From positions 278,795 through 342,794 of the forward strand of contig NZ_FTMY01000007.1 in the NCBI RefSeq assembly GCF_900156165.1: a stretch of 64,000 nt of DNA, in the 5' to 3' direction. A program made the translations under genes and the position numbers. The notes beneath the pieces were generated by a model. It was not told the origin of the DNA and ran no database searches. It worked only from the letters and a program-made list of their open reading frames with translations. Source of the DNA: Pseudacidovorax sp. RU35E. Its GTDB lineage: Bacteria > Pseudomonadota > Gammaproteobacteria > Burkholderiales > Burkholderiaceae_C. Positions 6,821 to 16,666 of this stretch are shown piece after piece. Position 1 is the first letter of the stretch; every line of letters begins with the position of its first letter.

Positions 6821-9800
6821 ATGGCAGGTCAAGAGCGGCAGGTCGGTATTCGGATGACCCTCGACGCCACTTCGGTGGTGTCGGGTCTGCCGGTGGCTGG
6901 CCGCGAGGTCGACCGCTTCGGCAGCCAGGTGGTCGCCGCCTCGCAGAAGGCGACCCAGGGCCTGGACCGCGTGCGGATCTCCACGCGCGACCTGATCGGA
7001 AGCGCGGCCGGTCTGACCGTCGTGGCGGCGGGCGTGGCGGCCGTCACGCAGGCCCTTACCAGCCTGCCGCAGCGCGGCATCGGTTTCAGCGCCGAGATCG
7101 AGGTGGCCCAGCTGGGCATGGCCGGCATCCTGCGCTCCATGACGGCCGTCAACGGCCGGCAGACCGAGTGGAACCAGGCCCTTGGCATTGCCGGCGACAT
7201 GATCGGCAAGCTCAACGACGACGCGCTGCGCACGGCAGCGTCGAGCCAGGAGCTGGTGGGCGTATTCCAGGCGCTGCTCGGCCCTGGCCTGGCCGCCCGC
7301 ATGACGCTCGACCAGATCCGCGAGCTGACTGTCGTCGGCACCAACGCCGTGAAGAGCCTGGGCCTGAACGGCGCCCAGGTGGTGCAGGAGCTGCGCGACC
7401 TGGTGCAGGGCGGCATCACCACGGCCGGCTCGTCGCTGGCCACCGCCCTTGGCCTGAAGGACGAGGACATCGCGAAGGCGAAGGCATCGAGCGAGGGCCT
7501 GTTTAACTTCCTGATGAAGCGGCTGCAGGGCTTCAAGGATTCCTCCGACGCCTTCGGCAACACGCTGAAGGGCAGCCTCGACCAGCTGCAGGAGGGTGCA
7601 ACCCGCGTCGCGGCCGATGGCATGCAGCCGCTCACCGAGGCCATCAAGGCGGCGGTGCAGGAAAGCGCCAAGCTCTTCGTGACCACGGATGCCAGCGGGC
7701 AGCAGCAGGTCAATCAGCAGCTGGTCGCCGGCATTCGTGAATATGCCCAGGGCGCCGCCACCGCGCTCCAGGTGGGCCGGGACGTGGCAGTGCAGGCATG
7801 GGCGCACCGGGACGCCATCGTCGCGCTGGCGGGTGCCTATGCAGCCTTCCGGCTGGGCCAGTGGGGTGCCGAGGCGGCAACCGCGGTGCGCGCGCAGCTC
7901 GATCTTGCCCAGGCCTCGCGACTGGCGCGCGTTGAGGCGGCTGCGACCGTGGCCACGGATGCACAGGCCGCGATGACAAGCCGCGAGAAGGTCGCCGCAC
8001 TGCTCGCGGAACTGCAGGCGACACAGGCCACTACCGCGGCCGAGGCGCAGGCTGCAGCGTCCAAGGTGACCCAGCTGGCCGCGACGAACGAGGCAATCGT
8101 GGCATCGCGGGCCGAAGTGGTGGCGAAGATGGAGGCCGCCCGCGCCACGATGGCCCAGGCCCAGGCGCAGATCCAGGCCGCTGCCGCAGCAGGCGCCCAG
8201 AGCTATGCGCTCGCGACGCTGCGTGAAGGCACCGCCACGCTGGCGGCCGCGCAGGCTCGCCATGCAGCGCTGATGGCGGAGCTGGCTGTGCTGGGCCAGC
8301 AGCAGACCCGGGTGAGCGCGCAGCTCGCGGCGGCGACGGCCGCGCAGACCGCGGCACAGGAGGCCGCTGCTGCCTCCGCCGGCCGTCTCGCCGCTGCGAC
8401 CGGCGCTGCGGGGGCTGCTGCGGGTGCCGCCTCCCTGGCCGCGCGCGGCTTCGGCGTGGTGGTGGGTGCGCTGGGCGGCCCGGTCGGCATCGCCATCATG
8501 GCCGTCACCGGCCTGGCCATGTGGCTCTACCGCCTCAAGTCCGCCGCCGACGACGCGGCCGTGACGGCCGTGCAGATCCAGCGGGCCGAGCAGATGGCCG
8601 CCAGCGGCAAGACGCCCGAGCTGCGCGACGTCGCCGCCATGGAAGCGGAGCTGGGCCGCTGGAAGCAGAAGCGCGACGAGCTGATGGCCTCCGGTGGCAG
8701 CAGTACGGAATGGATCAACGGGGCGCCGGTTAAATCGACGCTCGACAGCGTGAACGCCGGCATCGCCCAGCTCGAAGAGCGGCTCGGCAAGGTCAAGGCC
8801 GCGTCCGGCCAGGCCAGCCAGGGCAACCAGCAGATGACGCTGACCCTGGAGGGCGCGCGGCAGGCATGGATGAAGTCCAACGCGGACGTGAAGACCGGCT
8901 CTGCCATCCAGCAGGAATACCAGCAGAAGCTGCAGGCCAGCCGCAACGCGTTCCAGCAGTACCTGGAGGTGCTGAAGGCCCAGCCCGGCGGCGCATCACT
9001 GCGGACGCTGGAAGACGCCCAGGCCCGCCAGCTCGAGAACGAGAAGGGCCTGAAGCAAGAGCGCGACAAGGCCATCAAGGCCCTCAACGCCGACGCTGTG
9101 CAGGCGGACAAGCACAACCTGGACGCGCAGATCGAGGCCGTCAAGCAGGGCTACAAGCTGAAGGCGGTGGCCACCGCTGATGGGCTGGACGAGATCGACA
9201 GCCTGGTCAAGCGCGACCTGCTGTCGGAGTACTCGGCCGTCGCGCGCCGCCGCGAACTTCAACTGGCCGACCTGCAAAGCCGGGAGCAGGCCCTGCGCCG
9301 CGAGCTGGAGCTGACGCGCAAGAAGAAGGACTCGCAGAAGGAAGCCGCCGCCCTGGAAGGTGAGCTGGTGGAGCTGGCTGCGCAGCGGCAGACGCTGCTG
9401 AACAAGTCCGGCCGCGATCAGGAAGAGCTGCTCGTCGCGCCACAGCTGGCCCAGCTGAAGGCCATGCGCGACACGGTGGCCAGCACCTACGAGCAGATCG
9501 CGGCGCAGGAGCTGCAGAACGCCTCTATCGGCAAGGCCAAGACGGCGGCCAACGACTTCACCATCGCGCAACTTCAGCGCCAGCGCGCCGACCTGGAGGC
9601 CACGGACAACGTCATCCCCGGCTACGTCAAAGCACTCGATGACCGCATCGCCGCCGAGCAGCGCCTGCGCCGAGTTGTTGGGGCGGGCGAAGGCATACAG
9701 ATCGCGGTGGACTGGCAGAACCAGCAGCGCGATCAGGCGCGCAAGATGGGCGAGGACGTGCGGTCCAACTTCCTGCAGGGTGTCACGAGCCTGATGGAAG

Positions 9801-10465
9801 GCGACACGAGCGCCCTCGCCTCCATCGGCAAGTCGTTCAGGAACACCATCGTCACCGCGATTGCAGGCGCGTTCTACGACGCCACGATCAAGCAGTCGGT
9901 CGAGCAGTTCACGAGCTGGCTGTCGTCTGCATTGCGCGACGCGATGGGCGGCGGTTCTGGCAGCTCGGGCGTGTCACTCGGCGTCAGCATCTTGAAGGGG
10001 CTGGGCAGTGCCTATGCGGGTGGCCTGTCGGGCGACTCGGCCGCCGCGGTGGCGAGCATTGTCGGGAAGGATGACTCGCTCGGCACCATGATCGGTCTGA
10101 TGGGGTTGGCCAAGAACGCCAACGGCGGGGTGTATGACGGCACCGCGGGCCTACGCGCCTACAGCAGCAGCGTCGTGGACCGTCCCACGATCTTCCCGTT
10201 CGCCAAGGGCGGCATCGGCCTGATGGGCGAGGCCGGCACCGAGGGCATCTTCCCGCTGAAGCGGGACAGCCAGGGCCGCCTGGGCGTGATCGCCATGGGC
10301 GGTGCAAACGGCGGCACCCAAATCACCTTCGCGCCGGTGAGCCATCTCTACATGGATGCACGTGCCGACCTCGGCGCGTCCATGGCGGCTGGCCAGCGCA
10401 TGCTGGCCGAGAACAACAAGCGCCAGGCTGCCGAGTTCAAGCGCGCGGGGGTGATGCCCGAATGA
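6821..10465 (+). CDS. Tail tape measure protein
   Basis: This 1214-residue protein sets tail length. An upstream TTG at 6794 is open but lies just after a terminator, so the ATG at 6821 (MAGQERQVGIRM) is preferred. After an N-terminal amphipathic region come long Ala/Gln/Glu-rich coiled-coil stretches (about 330-530 and 640-980). They are interrupted by a hydrophobic segment (ALGGPVGIAIMAVTGLAMWL, near residue 555) suited to membrane passage during DNA injection. The C-terminus has the lambda gpH-like pattern FAKGGIGLMGEAGTEGIFPL. It is the longest reading frame of the tail module and overlaps the next gene by 4 bp (ATGA). Confidence 0.93.
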   Translation: MAGQERQVGIRMTLDATSVVSGLPVAGREVDRFGSQVVAASQKATQGLDRVRISTRDLIGSAAGLTVVAAGVAAVTQALTSLPQRGIGFSAEIEVAQLGMAGILRSMTAVNGRQTEWNQALGIAGDMIGKLNDDALRTAASSQELVGVFQALLGPGLAARMTLDQIRELTVVGTNAVKSLGLNGAQVVQELRDLVQGGITTAGSSLATALGLKDEDIAKAKASSEGLFNFLMKRLQGFKDSSDAFGNTLKGSLDQLQEGATRVAADGMQPLTEAIKAAVQESAKLFVTTDASGQQQVNQQLVAGIREYAQGAATALQVGRDVAVQAWAHRDAIVALAGAYAAFRLGQWGAEAATAVRAQLDLAQASRLARVEAAATVATDAQAAMTSREKVAALLAELQATQATTAAEAQAAASKVTQLAATNEAIVASRAEVVAKMEAARATMAQAQAQIQAAAAAGAQSYALATLREGTATLAAAQARHAALMAELAVLGQQQTRVSAQLAAATAAQTAAQEAAAASAGRLAAATGAAGAAAGAASLAARGFGVVVGALGGPVGIAIMAVTGLAMWLYRLKSAADDAAVTAVQIQRAEQMAASGKTPELRDVAAMEAELGRWKQKRDELMASGGSSTEWINGAPVKSTLDSVNAGIAQLEERLGKVKAASGQASQGNQQMTLTLEGARQAWMKSNADVKTGSAIQQEYQQKLQASRNAFQQYLEVLKAQPGGASLRTLEDAQARQLENEKGLKQERDKAIKALNADAVQADKHNLDAQIEAVKQGYKLKAVATADGLDEIDSLVKRDLLSEYSAVARRRELQLADLQSREQALRRELELTRKKKDSQKEAAALEGELVELAAQRQTLLNKSGRDQEELLVAPQLAQLKAMRDTVASTYEQIAAQELQNASIGKAKTAANDFTIAQLQRQRADLEATDNVIPGYVKALDDRIAAEQRLRRVVGAGEGIQIAVDWQNQQRDQARKMGEDVRSNFLQGVTSLMEGDTSALASIGKSFRNTIVTAIAGAFYDATIKQSVEQFTSWLSSALRDAMGGGSGSSGVSLGVSILKGLGSAYAGGLSGDSAAAVASIVGKDDSLGTMIGLMGLAKNANGGVYDGTAGLRAYSSSVVDRPTIFPFAKGGIGLMGEAGTEGIFPLKRDSQGRLGVIAMGGANGGTQITFAPVSHLYMDARADLGASMAAGQRMLAENNKRQAAEFKRAGVMPE

Positions 10466-11085
10466 CCACCATCGCCATGCCAGACACGCTGGCCATCGGT
10501 GCCCAGGTCTGGGGCATCCGCAACTTCGACCTGACCTTCGCGAACGCCGACACGGGCTCGATGCAGGTTGGGGTGTTCGGCCCTCCGCGCTGGAAGTGCT
10601 CGATGACCAGCGAGGAGCGCATCCCCGTGGTGGCCGATGCTGCGCTGTGGCGCGCGACCATCCTGTCGCTGCGCGGCCAGGTGAACTGCCTGGCCGTGTA
10701 CGACCGGCTGCGGCCCCAGCCGCGCGGCACCGCCCGCGGCGCGTGGACGGCCGTGGGGTCGCTGGCCGGCGCGGCGCAGATCTCGATCAATGCCGGCGTC
10801 GGCCAGGCCGGAAAGACGTTGCTGCAGGGCGACCGCATCGGCGTCCAACAAGACAGCGATGACCGCCAGCTGCTGAGCGTGCAGGCGGACGCGGTGGTTG
10901 GCGTCGACGGCGTGCTGCTGGTCACCGTGGAGCCCGTGCTGCGCCGCACGCTGGTCGCCGGCAGCGTGGTGGTGTGGGACCGGCCGACGTGCCGCATGCG
11001 CCGCACCTCGAACGACACGCAGTGGGACACGAAGGGCAGCCGCGAAGGCGGCTTCAGCCTCGACCTGCTGGAGAGCTGGGAATGA
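10462..11085 (+). CDS. Tail tip protein (distal tail position)
   Basis: This 207-residue protein follows the tape measure gene through an ATGA overlap. It is beta-rich (FDLTFANADTGSMQVGVFGPP, ALWRATILSLRGQVNCLAVYD) and has no signal peptide. Position corresponds to the lambda M/L region or the distal tail protein of other siphophages, where the first protein after the tape measure forms the tip ring. The exact family is not recognisable by eye. It overlaps the next gene by 4 bp. Confidence 0.7.
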   Translation: MTTIAMPDTLAIGAQVWGIRNFDLTFANADTGSMQVGVFGPPRWKCSMTSEERIPVVADAALWRATILSLRGQVNCLAVYDRLRPQPRGTARGAWTAVGSLAGAAQISINAGVGQAGKTLLQGDRIGVQQDSDDRQLLSVQADAVVGVDGVLLVTVEPVLRRTLVAGSVVVWDRPTCRMRRTSNDTQWDTKGSREGGFSLDLLESWE

Positions 11086-11705
11086 CCGTCCAGACGAACG
11101 CAGGCTTCGACGCGGTCGCGGGCTCGGCCGCCTACGGCATCGCCACCATGGTCGAGGCGCAGGCCCGGTCGGGGACGGTGCGGTTAACCGACTGGCCTGT
11201 GGACCTGGTGGCGCTGGGCAACACCTGGCGCGGCATCGGTGCGCTGGGCCAAGTCGGCGAGCTGCGTGAGGCCGACGACGGCGGCGCGCAGGAGCTGACC
11301 ATGTCTCTGACACCCATCGACATCGGCATTCGGGGCTTCGCGTTGGGCGAGGCGTCCGACTACCAGGACCGGCCGATCCGGCTGTGGATCTGCATGATCG
11401 ATGCGCAGACTTTCCAGCCCGCCGGGGCGCCGGTGCTGCGCTTCGGCGGCGTGATGGACGTGATGAAGTTCCCGCGCGATGACGAGGCCCGCACGATCTC
11501 GCTGGAGCTGACCTGCCGCGTGGCGAGCTACGACGTGCGCAGCAACCCGAGCGCGCTGCGCATGAACGATGCCCAGCACCGCGCCAAGTATCCCGGCGAG
11601 CTGGGCTTTCAGTACCTGCAGAGCCTGATCGGTAACCCGGCGATCTACACGTCGAAGGCCTTCGGCGCTTATCTGCGCATCCGCTCGATGCTGGGACTGC
11701 AGTGA
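11082..11705 (+). CDS. Tail tip/hub-associated protein
   Basis: This 207-residue protein starts within the stop of the preceding gene. It shows beta-rich sequence (AQELTMSLTPIDIGIRGFAL, PIRLWICMIDAQTF, ARTISLELTCRVASYDV) like the tail-tip proteins that lie just before the cell-wall hydrolase and gpJ genes in lambda-type tails. It most likely forms part of the baseplate-like tip complex. Assignment is by order and fold impression, not by a specific motif. Confidence 0.7.
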   Translation: MTVQTNAGFDAVAGSAAYGIATMVEAQARSGTVRLTDWPVDLVALGNTWRGIGALGQVGELREADDGGAQELTMSLTPIDIGIRGFALGEASDYQDRPIRLWICMIDAQTFQPAGAPVLRFGGVMDVMKFPRDDEARTISLELTCRVASYDVRSNPSALRMNDAQHRAKYPGELGFQYLQSLIGNPAIYTSKAFGAYLRIRSMLGLQ

Positions 11706-12118
11706 TGGACGAGTTGGACGCCTTCATCCATCTGCGCGCCGGCCGCGCGTTCGCCTGGTGGGACGCCGACTGCACCATCCTGGCCGCCGAGTGGGTGCTG
11801 CAGCGCACGGGCGCCGACCCGCTCGCACCGCTGCGCGCCGAGGGCGGCATGCTCGCTGGCCGCCGGCTGCTGCCTGCCCTGCGCAAGGTTCGGGCCCGGG
11901 GCGGGTTTGCCGTGGTGGCCAGCGAGCTGCTCGGGCCCGCCATGCCCGGGCTGATGGCCCAGCGCGGTGATGTGGTGTTGGTGCGCAGCGGCCAGCGTGC
12001 GGGGCGCGTGCGCGGCCTGGCCTTTGGGGTGTGCACCGGCGCCAACATTGCAGCGCCTGGCGCTCACGGCATCGCATTTCTCCCGGTCACCGGCGCGGAG
12101 GCGGCATGGCGGGTCTGA
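11705..12118 (+). CDS. DUF6950-like tail protein (NlpC/P60-related position)
   Basis: This protein of about 137 residues starts at the ATG 11705, or at the GTG 11702 that overlaps the preceding stop. The pattern WWDADCTILAAEWVLQRTGADPLAPLR is that of DUF6950-type phage proteins: a Cys near residue 23, an aromatic helix, then a G-x-DP turn. These are related to NlpC/P60 folds and sit where lambda encodes the tail-associated hydrolase K. A catalytic His is not obvious, so enzymatic activity is uncertain. The 3' end overlaps the gpJ-like gene by 13 bp. Confidence 0.65.
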   Translation: MDELDAFIHLRAGRAFAWWDADCTILAAEWVLQRTGADPLAPLRAEGGMLAGRRLLPALRKVRARGGFAVVASELLGPAMPGLMAQRGDVVLVRSGQRAGRVRGLAFGVCTGANIAAPGAHGIAFLPVTGAEAAWRV

Positions 12119-15100
12119 TGCGCGCATTGCTCGGTCTGCTCGCGTTGTTTGCCGCTGCACCGGCCCATGCCGAGGTCGTGACGTTCTTCACATGGGTCGG
12201 CGGCTTGGTGGGCGCCTCCGGCGCGTCTGCGGCGGCCGTGGGCGCCTTCGTCGTCACGACGGCGGTCAGCATCGTCTCGAGCGCCTACGCCAGCAGCCAG
12301 GCCAAGAAGAAGGCCCGCCAGGAAGCGCAGCGCAAGCTGGCGCAGGACATCGCGAACCTGCAGGACCGCACCATCACCCTGTTGGGCAGCGATTCGCCCC
12401 ACGCCGTGGTCTACGGCAGCCCGGCGCCGTTCGCCGGTGCGCTGGTGGCCATGGTCACCACCGGCATGGGCGCGGAGTGGACGCACCTGGTGATCATCTT
12501 CGCGGCGCACGAGTGCGAGGCCATCGACGAGATCTACATCGACGACGACGCCATTGCGGCGGACGAGAACGGCTACACGACGAACGAGAACCTGACCATC
12601 GTCGCCACCGGCCTGGACTACTCGGCGGGCCCGGCGGTCCACATCACCAAGCACCTGGGCGCCGGTGAGGACGTGGCCGACCCGTGGCTGATCAACGCCT
12701 GCAACACGGGCGGCGCCCCGGGCATGTGGACCACGGCCCACAAGCTCACGGGCTACACCTACGCGGTGGTGTCGGTCAACAAGGTGTTGGACCGCTTCCA
12801 GTCGGGCCCGCCCAACGTCAAGGCCAAGATCCGCGGCAAGAAGGTGCTGGACCCGCGCACGGGCCAGACCGCCTACAGCCGCAACGTGGTGCTGTGCCTG
12901 GCAGACTTCATCCGCTCGGCCCAGGGGTACGGCGCCAGCGCCGATCAGCTCGACATCAACACCTGGATCGCCGGGGCCAATGCCTGCGACATGCAGGTCT
13001 ACGGCATCGAGGCCGACGCGGATCCGCTCAACTACGGCTACTCGCGGTCGCGCTACGTGGTCGACGGCATGTTCCGCACCGACCAGTCGCGCGAGACGAC
13101 GCTGCAGCAGCTGGAAGAGGCCATGGCCGGCTTCACGGTCGAATCGGCCGGCGTGTGGCGCTTCGTGCCCGGCGCGTGGACCACGCCCGTTATGTCGCTG
13201 GGCGATGACGACATGGTGGCGCCCACTGCGGTTGAACAGACCTGCTTCCCGGGCACGGCGCGGTTCAACGGCGCCCGCGGCACCTTCATCGCGGCCAACG
13301 GCAACGGCGTGTCGCAGGACTTCGCGCCGTACAGCAACCCCACCTTCCTGGCGGCCGATGGCAAGGAGAAGCTGACCGACGTGGCGCTGCCGTGGGTCGG
13401 TTCCCAGGTGCGCTGCCACCAGATCGCGCGCATCAAGGTCGAGAAGAGCCGGGGCGGCTTCACCGTGCGGATCTCGCCCAAGATGTTCGCGTGGGGCCTG
13501 CAGCCGGGCGACCGCGTGCTGCTGTCGTCGGCCTTCTTCGGCTTCACGAACAAGAGCTTCATCGTCACGGACTGGGCCTACTCGCGCACGAAGGCCCTGT
13601 CGCTGCTGCTGGAAGAGGACGTGCCGGCCTACTACGACCTGGCCGACGAGCAGCTGCTGGACGCGGCGCCCAACACGAACCTGCCGAACCCCTTCGAGGC
13701 GCCGGCCAAGCCGGAGAACCTGCAGGCGGCCAGCGGCATCGATGAGCTGGCCCGCCAGGGTGCCACGCTGCTGGCCCGCGCGCGCATCAGCTGGAACCGG
13801 TCCACCACGGCCGCTGTGCTGCTGGGCGGCCGGGTGCGGATCGATCACCGGCAGGAGGCCCTTGTGCTCGGCGAGGGTGGCGTGCCCGAGGCGGGGACGC
13901 TGCCCTGGATCTCGACGCTCATGGCTGGCGACGCGCGCGAGGTCTACCTGCTCGGCCTGGACGTGGGCCAGGCGTTCTCGGCGCGCGTGCGTTTCGAGAC
14001 GGCCTTCGCGTCCTCGGACTGGGCCTATGTGGGCGACGTGCTCCAGGGCACCGGTGCGCCCAGCGACGTCAGCAACCTGACGCTGCAGGTGACCGATGAC
14101 GGCATCCTGGCCAGCTGGCTGGCGCCCACCGATCTGGACCTGATCGAGTGGGACCGCACCCAGGTGCGCCGCGGCCCCACCTGGGAAGAGGCCGAGGGCG
14201 ACACGCACTTCGACGGCCACGCCACCAGCGCGCTGCTGGGCTTCTTCCCGGCCGGCCTGCAGAAAGCCTGGGCGGCGCATCACAGCCGCAATGGGTTCTG
14301 GTCGACGCCGATGTCCGCCAGCCTCACCGTGCTGGCGCCGCTGACGCCCGCCGTGCAGGACAGCACGCAAGGGCGGTCCGTTGCGCTGACCTGGTCGGAC
14401 TGCCGCACCACGCAGCCGATCCGCGAGTACCAGATCGCCAAGGGCGACACGCTGGGCGCAGCCGTGGAGATCGGCCGCACGGTGGCGCGGTCGCTAACGC
14501 GGGTTGAACCCGAGCCCGGGCTGCACCGCTACTGGATCCGCGCGGTCGACATGGGCGGCAATGCCGGGCCGTGGGGAACCAGCGAGGCGATGACGCTCGG
14601 CGACTTCGATGACGTGCCCAACATTGCGAAGTATGTGGAGCGCGTGGACTCGCGGCTGCAGTCGTTCCGCGACCAGGCTGCAGCGGCGGACCTGAACGGC
14701 ATCCTGCGGGCGGAGGTGAGCGTGTCCGAGATGGGCAAGAGCCTGCGTCGGCTGACCACCATCCTGGAAGCGAAGGTCGATCACAACTATGCGATCTACG
14801 CCGAGCAGATCGAGGTGTTGGTGGCCGCCGACGAGGCGATGGCGAGCCGCATCACGCTGCTGTCCGCCGGGCTGGAGCAGGCGCAGGCCGACATCCTTGA
14901 AGAGCAGCTCGTGCGCGCCACCGCTGACGACGCGCTGGCCAGCGACATCCTGACGATGCGCGCCCGGGTCGATGACATCGAGGCGACCTATGTCAGCCAC
15001 GTCGAACTGACGGCCACGCTGGGCTCGGCCATCGCGGAGAACAACGAATACCTGGTCTCGGCCATCGGACCGGTGGGAGAGCTATCCGCCACGGTCAGCA

Positions 15101-15747
15101 ATCAGTCGATGACGCTGGCCAGCCTCGACGGCAACGTGGCCGCGCAGATGATGCTGAAGACCGAGATCTCGGCAGGCGGCAAACGCGTGATTGCAGGCAT
15201 CAAGTCGAGCGTGAGCAGCATGAACGGCGGCACGGACGTGCAGTCGGAAGTCGCAGTGCTGGCCAGCGTGTTCCGCGTCATGAACGACCTGGGCTCCGCG
15301 ATGGACGCGCCGTTCAAGGTGCAGGACGGCCGGACGTACATCGACATGGCCATGATCCGCAACGCGGAGATCGACACGCTCAAGGTTGCGGGCGGTGCCA
15401 TCGTGGCGCCAGCCTTCGCCTCCGGCGCCGGCTCTGCCTCGATCAGCTTCACGGTGCCAGCCGGCCAGGTCTGGGAAGCGTTCGCCGTCGCCGAGTTTGG
15501 GCAGCAATCCACGTGGGGCCCGGCAAGCTCCACCACGGAAACCCGGTCGCTGACCGGCGCCGGCAGCACGGTGATCCATCCCGACGCACAGTGGCAGGAC
15601 ATGGGCGAAGGTGGCGGCAACATCTATCGCTTTCCGGCCTCCATGATGACGGGCATCGCCACGTTTGGCGCCGGCTTCCAGACCATCACCGCAGTGGGTG
15701 GCGAGACCACTCGCCTGGCGGTCTTCATCGGGAAGCGAGGCGCCTGA
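12106..15747 (+). CDS. gpJ-like host specificity / central tail fibre hub
   Basis: This 1213-residue protein forms the tail tip and probably first contacts the host. Residues 24-65 contain a hydrophobic Ala/Gly-rich segment like those at the start of gpJ proteins. Residues about 100-550 match the tail-hub body (LVIIFAAHECEAIDEIYIDD, DVALPWVGSQVRCHQIARIK). Fibronectin-like beta repeats occupy about 550-860, coiled coil about 870-1010, and a DUF1983-like C-terminal head domain the end. Unusually, the first 22 residues look like a Sec signal peptide (MAGLMRALLGLLALFAAAPAHA). It starts inside the end of the upstream gene. Confidence 0.88.
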   Translation: MAGLMRALLGLLALFAAAPAHAEVVTFFTWVGGLVGASGASAAAVGAFVVTTAVSIVSSAYASSQAKKKARQEAQRKLAQDIANLQDRTITLLGSDSPHAVVYGSPAPFAGALVAMVTTGMGAEWTHLVIIFAAHECEAIDEIYIDDDAIAADENGYTTNENLTIVATGLDYSAGPAVHITKHLGAGEDVADPWLINACNTGGAPGMWTTAHKLTGYTYAVVSVNKVLDRFQSGPPNVKAKIRGKKVLDPRTGQTAYSRNVVLCLADFIRSAQGYGASADQLDINTWIAGANACDMQVYGIEADADPLNYGYSRSRYVVDGMFRTDQSRETTLQQLEEAMAGFTVESAGVWRFVPGAWTTPVMSLGDDDMVAPTAVEQTCFPGTARFNGARGTFIAANGNGVSQDFAPYSNPTFLAADGKEKLTDVALPWVGSQVRCHQIARIKVEKSRGGFTVRISPKMFAWGLQPGDRVLLSSAFFGFTNKSFIVTDWAYSRTKALSLLLEEDVPAYYDLADEQLLDAAPNTNLPNPFEAPAKPENLQAASGIDELARQGATLLARARISWNRSTTAAVLLGGRVRIDHRQEALVLGEGGVPEAGTLPWISTLMAGDAREVYLLGLDVGQAFSARVRFETAFASSDWAYVGDVLQGTGAPSDVSNLTLQVTDDGILASWLAPTDLDLIEWDRTQVRRGPTWEEAEGDTHFDGHATSALLGFFPAGLQKAWAAHHSRNGFWSTPMSASLTVLAPLTPAVQDSTQGRSVALTWSDCRTTQPIREYQIAKGDTLGAAVEIGRTVARSLTRVEPEPGLHRYWIRAVDMGGNAGPWGTSEAMTLGDFDDVPNIAKYVERVDSRLQSFRDQAAAADLNGILRAEVSVSEMGKSLRRLTTILEAKVDHNYAIYAEQIEVLVAADEAMASRITLLSAGLEQAQADILEEQLVRATADDALASDILTMRARVDDIEATYVSHVELTATLGSAIAENNEYLVSAIGPVGELSATVSNQSMTLASLDGNVAAQMMLKTEISAGGKRVIAGIKSSVSSMNGGTDVQSEVAVLASVFRVMNDLGSAMDAPFKVQDGRTYIDMAMIRNAEIDTLKVAGGAIVAPAFASGAGSASISFTVPAGQVWEAFAVAEFGQQSTWGPASSTTETRSLTGAGSTVIHPDAQWQDMGEGGGNIYRFPASMMTGIATFGAGFQTITAVGGETTRLAVFIGKRGA

Positions 15748-16349
15748 TGCTGATGCGTCCCTTCGCCATCGTTGACGCCCACGGCAAGCTGGTGATGAGC
15801 GGTATGTCGCCGCAGCCGCCAGCCTGCCCCGAAGCCTGCACCCTACTCGGCACCGAGCCGCCGTCGCCCACCTCGTTCTGGGACTTCGCCACGCAGGCTT
15901 GGTGCGAGCCCAGCCCGCGCCCTTCTGCACGCCATGTCTTCGACTGGCCCAGCCATTCGTGGATCGACCCACGGACGCTCGCCGAGATCAAGGCAGACCA
16001 GCAGGCCGCGATCAGTGCAGAGGGGCGCCGCCGCGCCGCTGCTCTCACCGCCGGCTATCCCGACTTCGAACAGAAGACGTGGCCGACGCAGGAGCGCGAG
16101 GCGCTGGCCTGGGAAGTTAACCCGGCCGCGCCGACGCCCTTCCTGGATGGCATCGCCGCCGTGCGCGGCATTCCGGCCACTGAGATGCGCGCCAAGACGC
16201 TCGCGGCCGTGAACGCATTCCGCCAGGCCAGCCAGTACCTGGTGGGCACCCGCCAGGCGCTGCGCGACGCCATCGAGGCGGCCACCACCGCCGAGGCCGT
16301 CCAGGCCATTACCTGGCCCAACGATCCCACCACCACCGACGCCCCATGA
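15747..16349 (+). CDS. Tail fibre-associated protein
   Basis: This 200-residue protein starts at an ATG sharing one base with the gpJ stop. The N-terminal half is Pro-rich (MSPQPPACPEACTLLG). The C-terminal half is helical (IKADQQAAISAEGRRRAAAL, TREALRDAIEAATTAEAVQ-type pattern) and resembles the helical domains of phage tail-fibre assembly proteins that follow the host specificity gene. A role as fibre connector or chaperone is likely from position. It ends in an ATGA overlap with the next gene. Confidence 0.65.
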   Translation: MLMRPFAIVDAHGKLVMSGMSPQPPACPEACTLLGTEPPSPTSFWDFATQAWCEPSPRPSARHVFDWPSHSWIDPRTLAEIKADQQAAISAEGRRRAAALTAGYPDFEQKTWPTQEREALAWEVNPAAPTPFLDGIAAVRGIPATEMRAKTLAAVNAFRQASQYLVGTRQALRDAIEAATTAEAVQAITWPNDPTTTDAP

Positions 16350-16666
16350 CCGACGCACTCGCCACCTCACCCATCATCGGCCTCGAGAAGACCATCGAGG
16401 ATCCGCGCACGCGCGCCCAGTTGGGCTACCACACGCTCTATGCCTGCCAGATCGGGTTCCAGGTCCGCAGCACGGTCGCCACGCTCCGGTCGTACACCTC
16501 GCACCAGCACGCGGTCGAGGGCGCGGCCCATGTGTCGCTGATTCAGGTACAGCTACCCGGGCTGCCTGTGGGCGATGTGGATCAGTGGATCTACGCGCAG
16601 CTCATGGAGAGCGCCAGCGAGAAGAACATCCTGGCCGGCGCGGCGGCTGTGCGCGAGGTGATCTGA
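16346..16666 (+). CDS. Small phage tail-region protein
   Basis: This 106-residue protein has no recognisable domain. It carries an amphipathic centre (HTLYACQIGFQVRSTVATLRS) and ends in a helix. It is tightly linked on both sides: an ATGA overlap with the previous gene and a one-base overlap with the fibre gene. It is therefore surely translated with the fibre operon. Function unknown; a fibre adaptor or chaperone is the simplest guess. Confidence 0.6.
   Translation: MTDALATSPIIGLEKTIEDPRTRAQLGYHTLYACQIGFQVRSTVATLRSYTSHQHAVEGAAHVSLIQVQLPGLPVGDVDQWIYAQLMESASEKNILAGAAAVREVI

Noticed and set aside
12064..14370. A 768-codon minus-strand open frame opposite the gpJ-like gene
   Set aside because: It has Arg/His/Gly-rich composition and no family features, while the plus-strand protein is a clear tail hub.
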